Assembly (NCBI RefSeq): GCF_008365375.1
Contig: NZ_QOKW01000004.1
Coordinates: 62,001-126,000 of the forward strand
Length of the DNA: 64,000 nucleotides
Direction of reading: 5' to 3'
Origin: Roseomonas genomospecies 6
GTDB taxonomy: Bacteria > Pseudomonadota > Alphaproteobacteria > Azospirillales > Azospirillaceae
Positions within the stretch are counted from its first letter, which is position 1, and each line of letters opens with the position of its first letter. Both the position numbers and the translations under genes were made by a program. Below the pieces are notes generated by a model. It was not told the DNA's origin. It did no database searches and saw nothing but the letters and a program-made list of their open reading frames with translations. Positions 8,528 through 16,922 of the stretch are shown here, in pieces.

Positions 8528-8901
8528 GGCGTCCGGGGCCGGCAGGGGTTGCGGCCAACCTTACGCGCATCACCCGCACCGCCGTTTCCGAGACGGGTCC
8601 AGTCTGGAGAAGACCCTGGAGACATGGCTCCGCTCCGGCCCGACCACCCCGGGAAGGCACAATTCTCCAAAAGCCATCAACCCTGGGGCGCAATCAGCAG
8701 GTAATTCCGTATCAAGCAAAGAACATGCGAAACCAAATCCGTAACGATCTATGCCATTCCGCCTAATCCTTCCAAATTTTGCGGGATTTTAATTGGATTT
8801 TGGATCGCTCTATTTTGGACCATGATTGCATCCATGATGGTTTGCTTTGCGTGGTAATCCTAAAGCACAGCAATCCATGCACCCAACGGGGAAGGGCTTC
8901 G
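8528..8901. promoter_or_regulatory. Divergent promoter region between the sensor-transporter operon and the REC-wHTH regulator
   Basis: This 374-base gap separates two divergent genes. Its right half (about 8700-8880) is markedly AT-rich against the background, as expected of promoters. It holds a direct repeat of CCATGAT about 12 bases apart near 8820-8840. No convincing -35/-10 pair with 16-18 nt spacing was found by eye. It should carry the promoters for both directions and is the likely binding site of the adjacent regulator. Confidence 0.5.
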
Positions 8902-9873
8902 ATGCGGATCGAGTTGGAGCGACCCTTGGCGTGGCCGGTGCGTCCGGTCCCGACCAGCACCGGCCTTCACGTCTCGGCGACATCCATTCTGATCGCCTGC
9001 GCGGACCGGGCGCTGGGCATCGGCATGCACGACGCCTTCGAACGGAACGGCCATCGCATCCATGTGACCCACGATCCCATCGCGGCGCTCGACACGCTGG
9101 AGGCGGACGGCAGCATCGGCATCGTGGCGGTGGAGTTGGCCCTGCCCCATTTCGACGGGCTGGCGCTGGTGGAGCGGATGCGCAGGAGCGTGCGGCGGCA
9201 TCTTCAGGTCATCGTCGTCGCCTCCGGCGCCACGGCGGCGGACGTGGTCCGTGCCATGCATCTGCGGGCGGCCGACTTCGTCAGCGACCCGCAGGACGGC
9301 AGCCAACTCCACGGCGCGCTGGCCCGCGCCCTCTCCGCGCATCAGGCCGCCGCGCTTCAGGCGGCGCCCGTCCCGCCCGCCCCTTCGGGCAACGGCGAGC
9401 TGCACGGCGCGCTGGAAGACGCCTACCGCCACGGCCTCGCCTTGATCGAAGCGGTGAAGGCGCTGCGGGAGACCCAGCCGCCGGTCGCCGCTCCCGCACC
9501 CGCCGCCCCTGCGCCCGCGTCCGCCGCGGCGGGAGAGAACCGGCGGCTGGCGGTGCTGAAGGCGCTTCAGCAGTCCCGCGTGGCCCGCGACAAGTTCTTC
9601 CCCAAGGGGCTGTTCGAGGACCCCTGCTGGGACATGCTGCTGGACCTGATGGCGAACCATCTGCGCGGGCGGCGGATTTCCGTGTCGTCGCTGTGCATGG
9701 CCTCGGGCGTGGCGCAGACCACCGCGCTGCGCCGCATCTCCGAGTTGCATGACCGCGGGTTGGTGCGGCGGATCGCGGACGAGAAGGACGGGCGCCGCGT
9801 CTTCATCGAGTTGACCGAACAGGGGATCGCCGCGCTGTACGGCTATGTCGAGCACATCCAGGACCTGACCTGA
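8902..9873 (+). CDS. Degenerate receiver domain fused to a MarR-like winged-helix regulator
   Basis: A 323-residue protein. Residues 27-135 follow the receiver fold (SILIACADRALG, VAVELALPHFDGLALVERMR, HLQVIVVASGAT, AADFVSDP). The phospho-accepting Asp position is Glu78, the acidic pocket reads A-D instead of D-D, and the conserved Lys position is Asp, so normal phosphorylation is unlikely. An Ala/Pro linker (about 185-215) leads to a C-terminal winged helix: FEDPCWDMLLDLMANHLRGRRISVSSLCMASGVAQTTALRRISELHDRGLVRRIADEKDGRRVFIELTEQG in segments typical of MarR-type HTH and wing. The ATG at 8902 is chosen because GGGGAAGGG lies just upstream and the receiver fold begins soon after. Divergent from the sensor-transporter operon, it is its likely regulator. 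Confidence 0.8.
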   Translation: MRIELERPLAWPVRPVPTSTGLHVSATSILIACADRALGIGMHDAFERNGHRIHVTHDPIAALDTLEADGSIGIVAVELALPHFDGLALVERMRRSVRRHLQVIVVASGATAADVVRAMHLRAADFVSDPQDGSQLHGALARALSAHQAAALQAAPVPPAPSGNGELHGALEDAYRHGLALIEAVKALRETQPPVAAPAPAAPAPASAAAGENRRLAVLKALQQSRVARDKFFPKGLFEDPCWDMLLDLMANHLRGRRISVSSLCMASGVAQTTALRRISELHDRGLVRRIADEKDGRRVFIELTEQGIAALYGYVEHIQDLT

Positions 9874-9990
9874 CCGGCGCGGTTGCGCCGCAGACTGCTT
9901 CAACCGGGACCTGTCGGCAATCGACAACGCCCCTGAACGCGGCGACCATGGCCGGAAGGAACGCCCTGCGCGCAGGACGGCGGAGACCCG

Positions 9991-11049
9991 ATGGCCGACC
10001 AGAAATTAAAGGATGTGATCGTCGTCGCGACCCCCACGGAGGGGAGCGGCCCCGCATCCTCCATGCCCACGCGCCCGGCGATGCCCAGCGAGGAGCCGGA
10101 CCGCCAACGCATGGCCGAACGGCTGCGCGCCCAGGGCTGGAGCTACCGCCGCATCGCGGAAGAGCTTCAGGTGTCCTACATCCTGGTGTCACGCTGGCTG
10201 GGCGGCGACGGGGCCACGCTTTCCACCCCGCGCCAGCCCCCCGCCGCCACTCCCGCACCGCCCGCGTCCGCCGGCACCCGGACGGGCAAGGCAGCGAAAG
10301 CCGCGAAGGCCGCCGCCGCCATGACCGCCGCTGCGGAGGACGACGTCCTCGCGCTTCAGTTCCGGGCCTTCGAGCAGTATGTCCGCGAGGTGATCGACGC
10401 GATGGAGGTGCGGCACGAATCGCTGCTCCAGCGTCAGGAGGACCTGATCAAAGCGCTCGACACGGAGCGCGCCGCCGCCCGCGCCCGGGAAGAGGAGTTG
10501 CTCGCCACCCTGGACCAGGAACGGCAGCGCTGGACCGAGGCCGAAGACCGTTTCCGCGAAGAACTGGAACGCTTCAAGGGCGAGATGCGCCGCGGCCAGA
10601 CCGCAGCCGCCGCCGTTGCCGTCGCCGCCACGGCCCTGGATGCCGATGACGAGGCTGAGGAAGAGGAGTCCACGGATTTCTCCGCCTTCAGCTTCGACGA
10701 CGATGATGATGACGAGGAGAGTGAGCCCAAGGACGGCGACGACGCGGACGACGCCGATCCCTTCAGCTTCGACAGCGACGACAGCGATCCCTTCAGCTTC
10801 GGCGACGACGACACGGAGGAAAAGACCGAAGAGACCACGGAAGCCCCGGAGACCGAACCGGACGAGGACCCGTTTTCCTTCGATATGGATGAAGACGACG
10901 ACGAACCGAAGGCCGAAACCGAAGTCGCCGAATCTGCCAAAGCCGACGCTGACGACGATCCCTTCTCCTTCGATGACGAGCCGGAGCCGGATCCCGAACC
11001 GGAGGCGCCGCCTCAGAAGAAGGGGCTCTTCAGCTTCTGGCGCAAATAG
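9991..11049 (+). CDS. HTH / coiled-coil protein with acidic DPFSF-repeat tail
   Basis: No named family recognised (352 aa). Residues 40-72 (RMAERLRAQGWSYRRIAEEL then VSYILVSRWL) form a clear Hin/resolvase-like helix-turn-helix. After an Ala/Pro linker, residues 115-200 are a coiled coil (LLQRQEDLIKALDTERAAARAREEEL region). Residues 216-345 are strongly acidic and contain repeats: AFSFD 232-236, DPFSFD 256-261, DPFSFG 266-271, DPFSFD 293-298 and DPFSFD 323-328. The chain ends with basic-aromatic KKGLFSFWRK. The layout suggests a DNA-binding oligomer whose disordered tail displays short aromatic motifs to a partner, by analogy with acidic hub proteins (inference). It has its own 117-base upstream gap. 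Confidence 0.75.
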   Translation: MADQKLKDVIVVATPTEGSGPASSMPTRPAMPSEEPDRQRMAERLRAQGWSYRRIAEELQVSYILVSRWLGGDGATLSTPRQPPAATPAPPASAGTRTGKAAKAAKAAAAMTAAAEDDVLALQFRAFEQYVREVIDAMEVRHESLLQRQEDLIKALDTERAAARAREEELLATLDQERQRWTEAEDRFREELERFKGEMRRGQTAAAAVAVAATALDADDEAEEEESTDFSAFSFDDDDDDEESEPKDGDDADDADPFSFDSDDSDPFSFGDDDTEEKTEETTEAPETEPDEDPFSFDMDEDDDEPKAETEVAESAKADADDDPFSFDDEPEPDPEPEAPPQKKGLFSFWRK

Positions 11050-11121
11050 AAAGGCGGGAGCGCAGGACCGGCGCACGATGCCTCACGAGGTTCACGCGCG
11101 CGGCGAAACGCATGTCTGCGT

Positions 11122-11577
11122 TCAGCACTTGGCTTCCGGCCAGAAACACTCGTCCATCATGTGCTCGAAACTCCAAGGACACTTCTCCGGGAAGGTGTCC
11201 TCCGCCAGCCCGGTTTCCCGTTCGGCTTCAACCACTGCCAACCGGTATGCCCCGGCAAGCGCTTCTGGAATTTTCGATTTCAGGCTCGGGTTGTCCTCCA
11301 GGTGACTGGCCAGACGGATGCGCTGCTCCCTGACGCTGAGGCGCCAACTGTTGCTGCGCAGACCCGGCTGAAACCGCCACTTCAGCAGATGCAGGAGAAG
11401 CACGGCCAAACGGTTGATCAGCTCGCGCTTCTCGCTGCGGCCCATGCTCTCGATCTCCTCGGCGATGTGCTCGATATCGGCAGCGTCCAGTCGTCCGGCG
11501 CGCAGCAGAGCGGCCTGCTCGTTGGCCCACGCATAGAAGTCCCGGTCGTAGAGGCCGGCTCCTGCATCGCTCTTCAT
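11122..11577 (-). CDS. DUF29 family protein
   Basis: A 151-residue protein with the hallmarks of DUF29: LYDRDFYAWANEQAALLRAGRLDAADIEHIAEEIESMGRSE in the N-terminal half, then LLLHLLKWRFQP and a WRLSVREQRIRLASHL segment. Members are small, helical, soluble and of unknown function, common in cyanobacteria and Azospirillum-like genomes, often in many copies. The ATG at 11577 is preceded by GGAGGTGA 4 nt upstream, an almost perfect ribosome binding site. A GTG 18 nt earlier is in frame but lacks such a site. It faces the DPFSF-repeat gene convergently. Confidence 0.85.
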   Translation of the reverse strand: MKSDAGAGLYDRDFYAWANEQAALLRAGRLDAADIEHIAEEIESMGRSEKRELINRLAVLLLHLLKWRFQPGLRSNSWRLSVREQRIRLASHLEDNPSLKSKIPEALAGAYRLAVVEAERETGLAEDTFPEKCPWSFEHMMDECFWPEAKC

Positions 11578-11668
11578 CCCGTCACCTCCGCTCACAGACG
11601 ATGATTCTAGATGATGACGATGGCGAACGCAGCAAGTGAGCCATGCGCCCGAACCGATCCTTCCAACG

Positions 11669-11914
11669 TCACCCCGGAACCTTTGTCAGCAACCGGCCCA
11701 CGATGTGGCGCGGATCGACGCCGAGAACCTCGCACAGGTCGATGAACTCGATCACGTCCAGACGGCGCTCACCCGATTCGTATTTGCTGATCGTTGACTG
11801 CGGCAGCCCAAGTGCCTCGGCAACCTGAACTTGCTTCAGGCCCTTCTCCTGACGGGCCTCGCGCAGGAGTTCGCGCAAGCGCCGTTGGCGTTCGTTGTAG
11901 ATCGAGGGCCGCAT
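11669..11914 (-). CDS. XRE-family transcriptional regulator
   Basis: An 81-residue Cro/C1-type regulator. Residues 12-70 form one HTH_3 domain (LRELLREARQEKGLKQVQVAEALGLPQSTISKYESGERRL in segments), with the usual Q-x-x-x-A and S-x-x-S-K-Y-E-x-G-x-R signature. There is no effector domain. It may act on its own promoter: inverted repeats with AGGATA half-sites lie 27-80 bases upstream, in the gap shared with divergent dprA. An alternative in-frame ATG at 11950 (12 extra residues) would put the first repeat over the start codon. Neither ATG has a good ribosome binding site, so the start is uncertain. Confidence 0.82.
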   Translation of the reverse strand: MRPSIYNERQRRLRELLREARQEKGLKQVQVAEALGLPQSTISKYESGERRLDVIEFIDLCEVLGVDPRHIVGRLLTKVPG

Positions 11915-11940
11915 AACGATGCGTATGCCCCCGTTTGCAA

Positions 11941-11996
11941 AATATCCCATTTTAGGATATTCGGTTTCAGGATACCCATCGCAGCACCATCCTGAA
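11941..11996. promoter_or_regulatory. Inverted-repeat operator candidate between xre and dprA
   Basis: Two inverted repeats lie in the 168-base divergent gap. AATATCC (11941-11947) pairs with GGATATT (11955-11961). TTCAGGAT (11966-11973) pairs with ATCCTGAA (11989-11996). All half-sites share the core GGAT/ATCC, consistent with an XRE dimer binding at more than one site. The region is AT-rich for this genome and continues AT-rich towards 12060. Binding by the adjacent regulator is inferred. Confidence 0.55.
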
Positions 11997-12082
11997 TACC
12001 GGAGTATATAGTTCTGCGAAAACTCCTCTACATACGCTTGCGTGTTGAAAACGGCGCGGTTTCGGTTGTAAAACCGGGTCGC

Positions 12083-13204
12083 ATGATTCAACCGCGCCGC
12101 CCCTTGTCCGCCGCCGAACGGTTCGACTGGCTCCGCCTGATCCGGACGGAGAATGTCGGGCCGATCACCTTTCACCGCCTGCTGGAGCAGTTCGGCAGCG
12201 CCCGTTCCGCGCTGGAGGCGTTGCCCGATCTCGCCAAGCGCGGCGGACGGACCAAACCGTTGCGCATCGCCGCGAAGGCCGATATCGAGCGCGAACTGAT
12301 CGCCAACGAGCGCCTCGGTGCCCGCCTGCTCTGCTCCTGCGAGCCGGACTATCCGGAACCGATGGCCGCGCTGGACGACGCGCCGCCTGTGGTGTCGGTG
12401 CTCGGCCACCCGCATCTGCTGAAACGCCGTGCGGTCGCGCTGGTCGGGGCGCGCAACGCCTCGATGAACGGCAAGAAGTTCGCCGAACGGCTGGCGCGGG
12501 AGTTGGGAGAGGCCGGGCTGCTGGTCGTCTCCGGGCTGGCGCGGGGAATCGACACGGCGGCCCACGCCGGGGCGCTCGGCACCGGCACGGCGGCGGTGGT
12601 GGCGGGCGGCGCCGACGTCGTCTACCCGCCGGAGAACGAGAGGCTCTACCGCGACATAGTGCAGCAAGGCGTGGTCGTGGCGGAAAGCGCCGTCGGCACC
12701 ACGCCCCAGGCCCGGCATTTCCCGCGCCGCAACCGGCTGATCTCCGGCCTGTCGCTGGGGGTTCTGGTGGTGGAGGCGGCGCTGCGCTCCGGCTCGCTCA
12801 TCACCGCCCGCATGGCTTTGGAACAGGGTCGGGAGGTCATGGCCGTTCCCGGTTCTCCGCTCGATCCGCGCTGCCAGGGCACCAACAACCTTCTGCGCCA
12901 GGGAGCGGCCCTGGTGGAAGGGGTGGACGACGTTTTGCGGGCTCTGGAAAGCCTGTCCCCACCCGCCGTGCGGGAGCGCCAGGGCGACCTGTTCGCGCCG
13001 GCACGCCCCGCCCCGCCGTCCGAGTCGGACCTGGAGGCGGCGCGTACCGTCATCCTGGAAAACCTGGGCCATACGCCGGTTGCCATTGACGAACTCGTCC
13101 GCGGGTGCCAATTGTCCGCTCCGGTGGTGTTGACCGTCGTGCTGGAACTTGAGCTTGCGGGCCGGGTCCAGCGCCAGCCTGGGAATCAGGTGAACCTGAT
13201 CTGA
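12083..13204 (+). CDS. dprA: DNA-processing protein DprA
   Basis: DprA (Smf) loads RecA on incoming single-stranded DNA during transformation and recombination. The 373-residue product has an N-terminal SAM-like part (RFDWLRLIRTENVGPITFHRLL), then the Rossmann-like core with VALVGARNAS (about 133-142), VSGLARGIDTAAHAGAL, TAAVVAGGADVVYPPEN, FPRRNRLISGLS and ALRSGSLITARMALEQGREVMAVPGS. It ends with a winged-helix (DprA C-terminal) domain. The ATG at 12083 is preferred over a TTG at 12038. The gene precedes topA by 53 bases, an arrangement common in alphaproteobacteria, so co-transcription is plausible. The upstream XRE operator may affect it. Confidence 0.93.
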   Translation: MIQPRRPLSAAERFDWLRLIRTENVGPITFHRLLEQFGSARSALEALPDLAKRGGRTKPLRIAAKADIERELIANERLGARLLCSCEPDYPEPMAALDDAPPVVSVLGHPHLLKRRAVALVGARNASMNGKKFAERLARELGEAGLLVVSGLARGIDTAAHAGALGTGTAAVVAGGADVVYPPENERLYRDIVQQGVVVAESAVGTTPQARHFPRRNRLISGLSLGVLVVEAALRSGSLITARMALEQGREVMAVPGSPLDPRCQGTNNLLRQGAALVEGVDDVLRALESLSPPAVRERQGDLFAPARPAPPSESDLEAARTVILENLGHTPVAIDELVRGCQLSAPVVLTVVLELELAGRVQRQPGNQVNLI

Positions 13205-13257
13205 TCCCGATCCGCACCGCCGGTGTTTGGGATAGGCACATTCAGGGGCGCGGACTC

Positions 13258-16083
13258 TTGCCGGGCAGCAACGTCGTCATCGTCGAATCGCCGGCCAAGG
13301 CGAAGACCATCAACAAGTACCTTGGCTCGGACTACACCGTGGTGGCCAGCTTCGGCCATGTGCGCGACCTTCCGGCGCGCGACGGATCGGTGCGTCCGGA
13401 CGAGGACTTCGCCATGGACTGGGAGCTGGGCGACCGCTCCAAGCGCCACATCGACGAGATCGCCAAGGCGGTCAAAGGGGCCGAGCGCGTCTATCTCGCA
13501 ACCGACCCGGATCGCGAAGGGGAAGCCATCGCCTGGCACCTGTCGGAGCTGCTGCGCGAAAAGCGGCTGATCGACGATTCCAAGGTCCAGCGCATCACCT
13601 TCAACGAAATCACCAAGACCGCCGTCCAGGCCGCGCTGGAAGCCCCGCGCGACGTGTCGCGGGAGCTGGTGGACGCCTATCTGGCGCGCCGCGCGCTGGA
13701 TTATCTGGTGGGCTTCACCCTGTCGCCGGTGCTGTGGCGCAAGCTGCCGGGCTCCCGCTCCGCGGGCCGCGTGCAGTCGGTGGCTCTGCGCCTGATCTGC
13801 GAGCGCGAGTCGGAGATCGAGGTCTTCAAGCCGCAGGAATACTGGACCATCGAGGTGGGCTTCGCCACGCCCGGCGGCGCCTCCTTCACGGCCCAGCTCA
13901 CCCAGCTCGACGGCAAGCGGCTCGACAAGTTCGCCCTGCCCGCCCGCGAGGCGGCGGAGGCCGCGGTGGCGCGCATCAGCCCGCAAGCCTTCTCGGTCGC
14001 GACGGTGGAGCGCAAGCAGAGCCGCCGCAACCCCTCCCCGCCCTTCACCACCTCGACGTTGCAGCAGGAGGCCTCGCGCAAGCTGGGCTTCGGCGCCACC
14101 CGCACCATGCGGACCGCGCAGCGGCTGTACGAGGGCGTGGACATCGGCGGCGAGACGGTCGGCCTCATCACCTACATGCGAACGGACGGCGTCAGCCTGT
14201 CGCAGGAGGCCATCGAGGGCGCCCGCAACCTGATCGGCTCCCATTGGGGCGAGCGCTACGTCCCGGCCCAGCCGCGCGTCTACAAGACCGCCGCGAAGAA
14301 CGCCCAGGAAGCGCACGAGGCCATCCGCCCGACCGACCTGTTCCGCCGCCCGGAGGAGGTCGCCTCCTACCTGGAAAACGACGAACTGCGGCTGTACGAG
14401 CTGATCTGGAAGCGCACGCTGGCCAGCCAGATGGAAAGCGCCGTGCTGGATCAGGTGGCCGTGGACATCGCCTCGCCGTCGAAAGACGTGGTGCTGCGGG
14501 CCACCGGCTCGGTCGTCGTCTTCGACGGCTTCCTGAAGGTCTATCAGGAGGACCGCGACGACGGCGCCGCGGACGACGACCAGGAGCGCCGCCTGCCCCC
14601 CATGGAGCAGGGCGACGCCCTCGCCCGCGGCGACATCTCCCCGGAACAGCATTTCACCCAGCCGCCGCCCCGCTACACCGAAGCGAGCCTGGTGAAGAAG
14701 CTGGAGGAGCTGGGCATCGGGCGCCCGTCCACCTACGCCTCCATCCTCCAGGTGCTTCAGGACCGCAATTACGTGCGGCTGGACAAGCGGCGCTTCATTC
14801 CGGAAGACCGCGGGCGTCTGGTCACCGCCTTCCTGAAGAACTTCTTCAACCGCTATGTCGAGTACAACTTCACCGCCGACCTGGAGAACAAGCTCGACGA
14901 GATTTCCGACGGGCGGATCGACTGGAAGACCGTTCTGCGCGACTTCTGGCGCGCCTTCCACGTCGCGGTCGACGGCACCAAGGACCTGACCATCACCCAG
15001 GTTCTGACCACCCTGGACGAGGAACTTGGGCCGCACTTCTTCCCGACCAACGCCAACGGCGACACGCCGGGCCACGACCCGCGCGTCTGCCCGGTGTGCA
15101 GCCAGGGCCGGCTGGGGCTTAAGCTCGGCAAGATGGGCGCCTTCATCGGCTGCTCGCGCTACCCGGACTGCCGCTACACCCGCCCGCTCGCCGTCGCCAA
15201 CGACGAGAACGGGGAGGCTCAGGAAGGCCCGCGCGAGCTGGGCAACGATCCGGAAACCAGCTTGCCGGTGACCGTGCGGCGCGGCCCCTACGGCGCCTAC
15301 ATCCAGCTCGGCCCGCCCCCGGTGGCCGCCGCCCCGGCCGAGGTCGTGGCCGAGGAGGCTCCCGCCGAGGGCAAGAAGACCAAGGGCAAGAAGAAGGTCA
15401 AGGTCGAGGAGCCGAAGCCCAAGCGCGTCTCCCTGCCCAAGGGCATGGCCGCGGCGGATGTGGATCTCGACACGGCGCTGAAGCTGCTGGCCCTGCCGCG
15501 CAGCATCGGCAACCACCCGGAGACGGGCGAGGACATCAGCGCCGGCATCGGGCGCTTCGGCCCCTATCTGAAGCACGGCAGCGTCTACAAGTCGCTGACG
15601 CCGGATGACGACGTGCTGACCATCGGCATCAACCGCGCGGTGGACCTGCTGGCCGGCGCCGCCAAGAAGGCGTCCGCTCCCGCCAAGACGTTGGGCGACC
15701 ACCCGAAGACCGGCAAGCCGGTCACCACCGGCTCGGGCCGCTTCGGTCCCTACGTCAAGCACGGCTCCGTCTACGCCTCCATCCCCAAGGGCACGGAAGC
15801 GGACAGTGTGACGCTGGAGCAGGCGCTGGAGCTTCTGGAGGCCAAGGCCGCCAAGGATGCCGCCAAGAAGGGCAAGGCCCCGAAGGACGCCGAACCCGCC
15901 GCGGCGGACGGCGCAGAGGCCCCCGCCAAGGCCGAGAAGGCGACCAAGGCCAAGGCGACGGCCACGAAGAAGGAGCCGGCGAAGAAGGAAGCGGTGAAGA
16001 AGGCCGCTCCGAAGAAGGCTGCCGCCAAGAAGGCCGAAGCGGGGGACGAGGAAAAGCCCGCCGCCGCACGCAAGCGGGCGTGA
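13258..16083 (+). CDS. topA: DNA topoisomerase I
   Basis: Type IA topoisomerase that relaxes negative supercoils by single-strand passage. The 941-residue product has the Toprim domain first (NVVIVESPAKAKTINKYLG; ATDPDREGEAIAWHL), then the catalytic core with the active-site Tyr in GLITYMRTDGVSLS. A four-Cys zinc element follows near residue 610 (CPVC ... GCSRYPDC), then repeated C-terminal topoisomerase modules of the GRFGPYLKHG / GRFGPYVKHG type, and a long Lys/Ala-rich tail (from about 880) typical of alphaproteobacterial TopA. No ATG is available ahead of the conserved N-terminus; TTG at 13258 with CAGGGGCG upstream is the best start. Confidence 0.96.
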   Translation: MPGSNVVIVESPAKAKTINKYLGSDYTVVASFGHVRDLPARDGSVRPDEDFAMDWELGDRSKRHIDEIAKAVKGAERVYLATDPDREGEAIAWHLSELLREKRLIDDSKVQRITFNEITKTAVQAALEAPRDVSRELVDAYLARRALDYLVGFTLSPVLWRKLPGSRSAGRVQSVALRLICERESEIEVFKPQEYWTIEVGFATPGGASFTAQLTQLDGKRLDKFALPAREAAEAAVARISPQAFSVATVERKQSRRNPSPPFTTSTLQQEASRKLGFGATRTMRTAQRLYEGVDIGGETVGLITYMRTDGVSLSQEAIEGARNLIGSHWGERYVPAQPRVYKTAAKNAQEAHEAIRPTDLFRRPEEVASYLENDELRLYELIWKRTLASQMESAVLDQVAVDIASPSKDVVLRATGSVVVFDGFLKVYQEDRDDGAADDDQERRLPPMEQGDALARGDISPEQHFTQPPPRYTEASLVKKLEELGIGRPSTYASILQVLQDRNYVRLDKRRFIPEDRGRLVTAFLKNFFNRYVEYNFTADLENKLDEISDGRIDWKTVLRDFWRAFHVAVDGTKDLTITQVLTTLDEELGPHFFPTNANGDTPGHDPRVCPVCSQGRLGLKLGKMGAFIGCSRYPDCRYTRPLAVANDENGEAQEGPRELGNDPETSLPVTVRRGPYGAYIQLGPPPVAAAPAEVVAEEAPAEGKKTKGKKKVKVEEPKPKRVSLPKGMAAADVDLDTALKLLALPRSIGNHPETGEDISAGIGRFGPYLKHGSVYKSLTPDDDVLTIGINRAVDLLAGAAKKASAPAKTLGDHPKTGKPVTTGSGRFGPYVKHGSVYASIPKGTEADSVTLEQALELLEAKAAKDAAKKGKAPKDAEPAAADGAEAPAKAEKATKAKATATKKEPAKKEAVKKAAPKKAAAKKAEAGDEEKPAAARKRA

Positions 16084-16086
16084 TTT

Positions 16087-16113
16087 TCCCCTCTCCCGGG
16101 GCGGGAGAGGGGA
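16087..16113. terminator. Palindrome between convergent genes; REP-like unit and likely bidirectional terminator
   Basis: A perfect 12-bp stem (TCCCCTCTCCCG, 16087-16098, and its complement 16102-16113) with a 3-nt loop directly after the topA stop and just before the end of the convergent TIGR02117 gene. On the minus strand it is followed by a short T/A run. The same CCCTCTCCCG/CGGGAGAGGG core recurs at 32460, 32579, 58597 and 58711. Confidence 0.65.
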
Positions 16114-16125
16114 CATCTCCAGCCT

Positions 16126-16797
16126 CTACCGGACCCAGCGCATGACGTTGCCTTCGAACGGCGTCCAGGCGCCGACGGTCACTCCGGCGGCGCGCAGGGC
16201 CTTGCCGGTCCATTCGTTGCAGGTCTCAATTGGGCTGTAATGGCCGACCGCCTCGTAGAAGAGGTCGGTCGTGCCATAGCCGCTGCCCGGCAGGGGAATC
16301 ACGCTCCCCTGCCCGTCCCGGCGGAAGCTGCCGCGCACGAAGGCCGCCAGAGCGCGGTACTGCCCCTCCCCCAGCACCAGCGCGCCGCAATCCGGGCTGC
16401 CCGCCGGGCGGTGCATCGCGTAGACGTGCATCACCGATGGGCCGCCGCCGAACAGGGCGGACAGGGCCGTGGACAGGCGCAGGTCCGACCACCGGCGGGT
16501 TTCCAGATAGAAGGCCCGGTCGCCCCAGCCGAAGGAGAAATGGCTCGCCCAGGGATCGGCGCCCGGAAAATCGCTTCGCCGCAGATCCGCGGTCCAGTCC
16601 GCAAATCCATTGACGGCGGGAAGCACCAGATCGGTGTGGACACCGTTGGTGCAGACGAAGACTTCCACGCCATCCCGCGCCGCGGGCCGCCCTTCCACCG
16701 GAAGACGCGCCAGCGCCGCAGCGGCGAGCAGATAGGCCCCCGCCCCAACCACCGGACCGGCCAACGCCAGCAACACCCCGCCCCGGACGATCCCCAT
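16126..16797 (-). CDS. TIGR02117 / DUF2459 family membrane-anchored protein
   Basis: A 223-residue protein with an N-terminal hydrophobic segment (residues 4-30), probably a membrane anchor or signal. The rest carries the features of the TIGR02117/DUF2459 group first noted near urease genes: VFVCTNGVHTDLVLPAV, FSFGWGDRAFYLETRRWSDL, YGTTDLFYEAVGHYSPIETCNEWTGKALRAAGV and a final WTPFEGNVMRW. The conserved Cys, His and Asn resemble a papain-like/NlpC-type layout, but no activity is established that I know of. The ATG at 16797 is chosen as it directly precedes the hydrophobic segment. It lies between topA (convergent) and rnr (divergent). Confidence 0.82.
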   Translation of the reverse strand: MGIVRGGVLLALAGPVVGAGAYLLAAAALARLPVEGRPAARDGVEVFVCTNGVHTDLVLPAVNGFADWTADLRRSDFPGADPWASHFSFGWGDRAFYLETRRWSDLRLSTALSALFGGGPSVMHVYAMHRPAGSPDCGALVLGEGQYRALAAFVRGSFRRDGQGSVIPLPGSGYGTTDLFYEAVGHYSPIETCNEWTGKALRAAGVTVGAWTPFEGNVMRWVR

Positions 16798-16922
16798 GGA
16801 TGCGCTCCCGCCACGCTTGGCACGGTTCTGGCGTGTCTTTGTGGCGGAGCCGTGGCGTCGAGGTTGGATTCGCCGCGCCCAGGGCTTACTTAAGCGATCC
16901 ACCTTCCACGGCACGGATTCCC

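Noticed and set aside
8528-8901. Sigma-70 promoters in the divergent gap
   Set aside because: TTGGAT and TATTTT candidates occur but with only about 12 nt spacing. No exact promoter is claimed.
13186-16116. 976-codon minus-strand open frame antisense to topA
   Set aside because: topA on the plus strand has a complete set of motifs. The antisense frame is a product of high GC at third codon positions.
16800-16922. ATG at 16800 as the rnr start
   Set aside because: The extra 41 residues are Arg/Pro/Ser-rich and unlike RNase R N-termini, and this start would leave almost no gap to the divergent gene.
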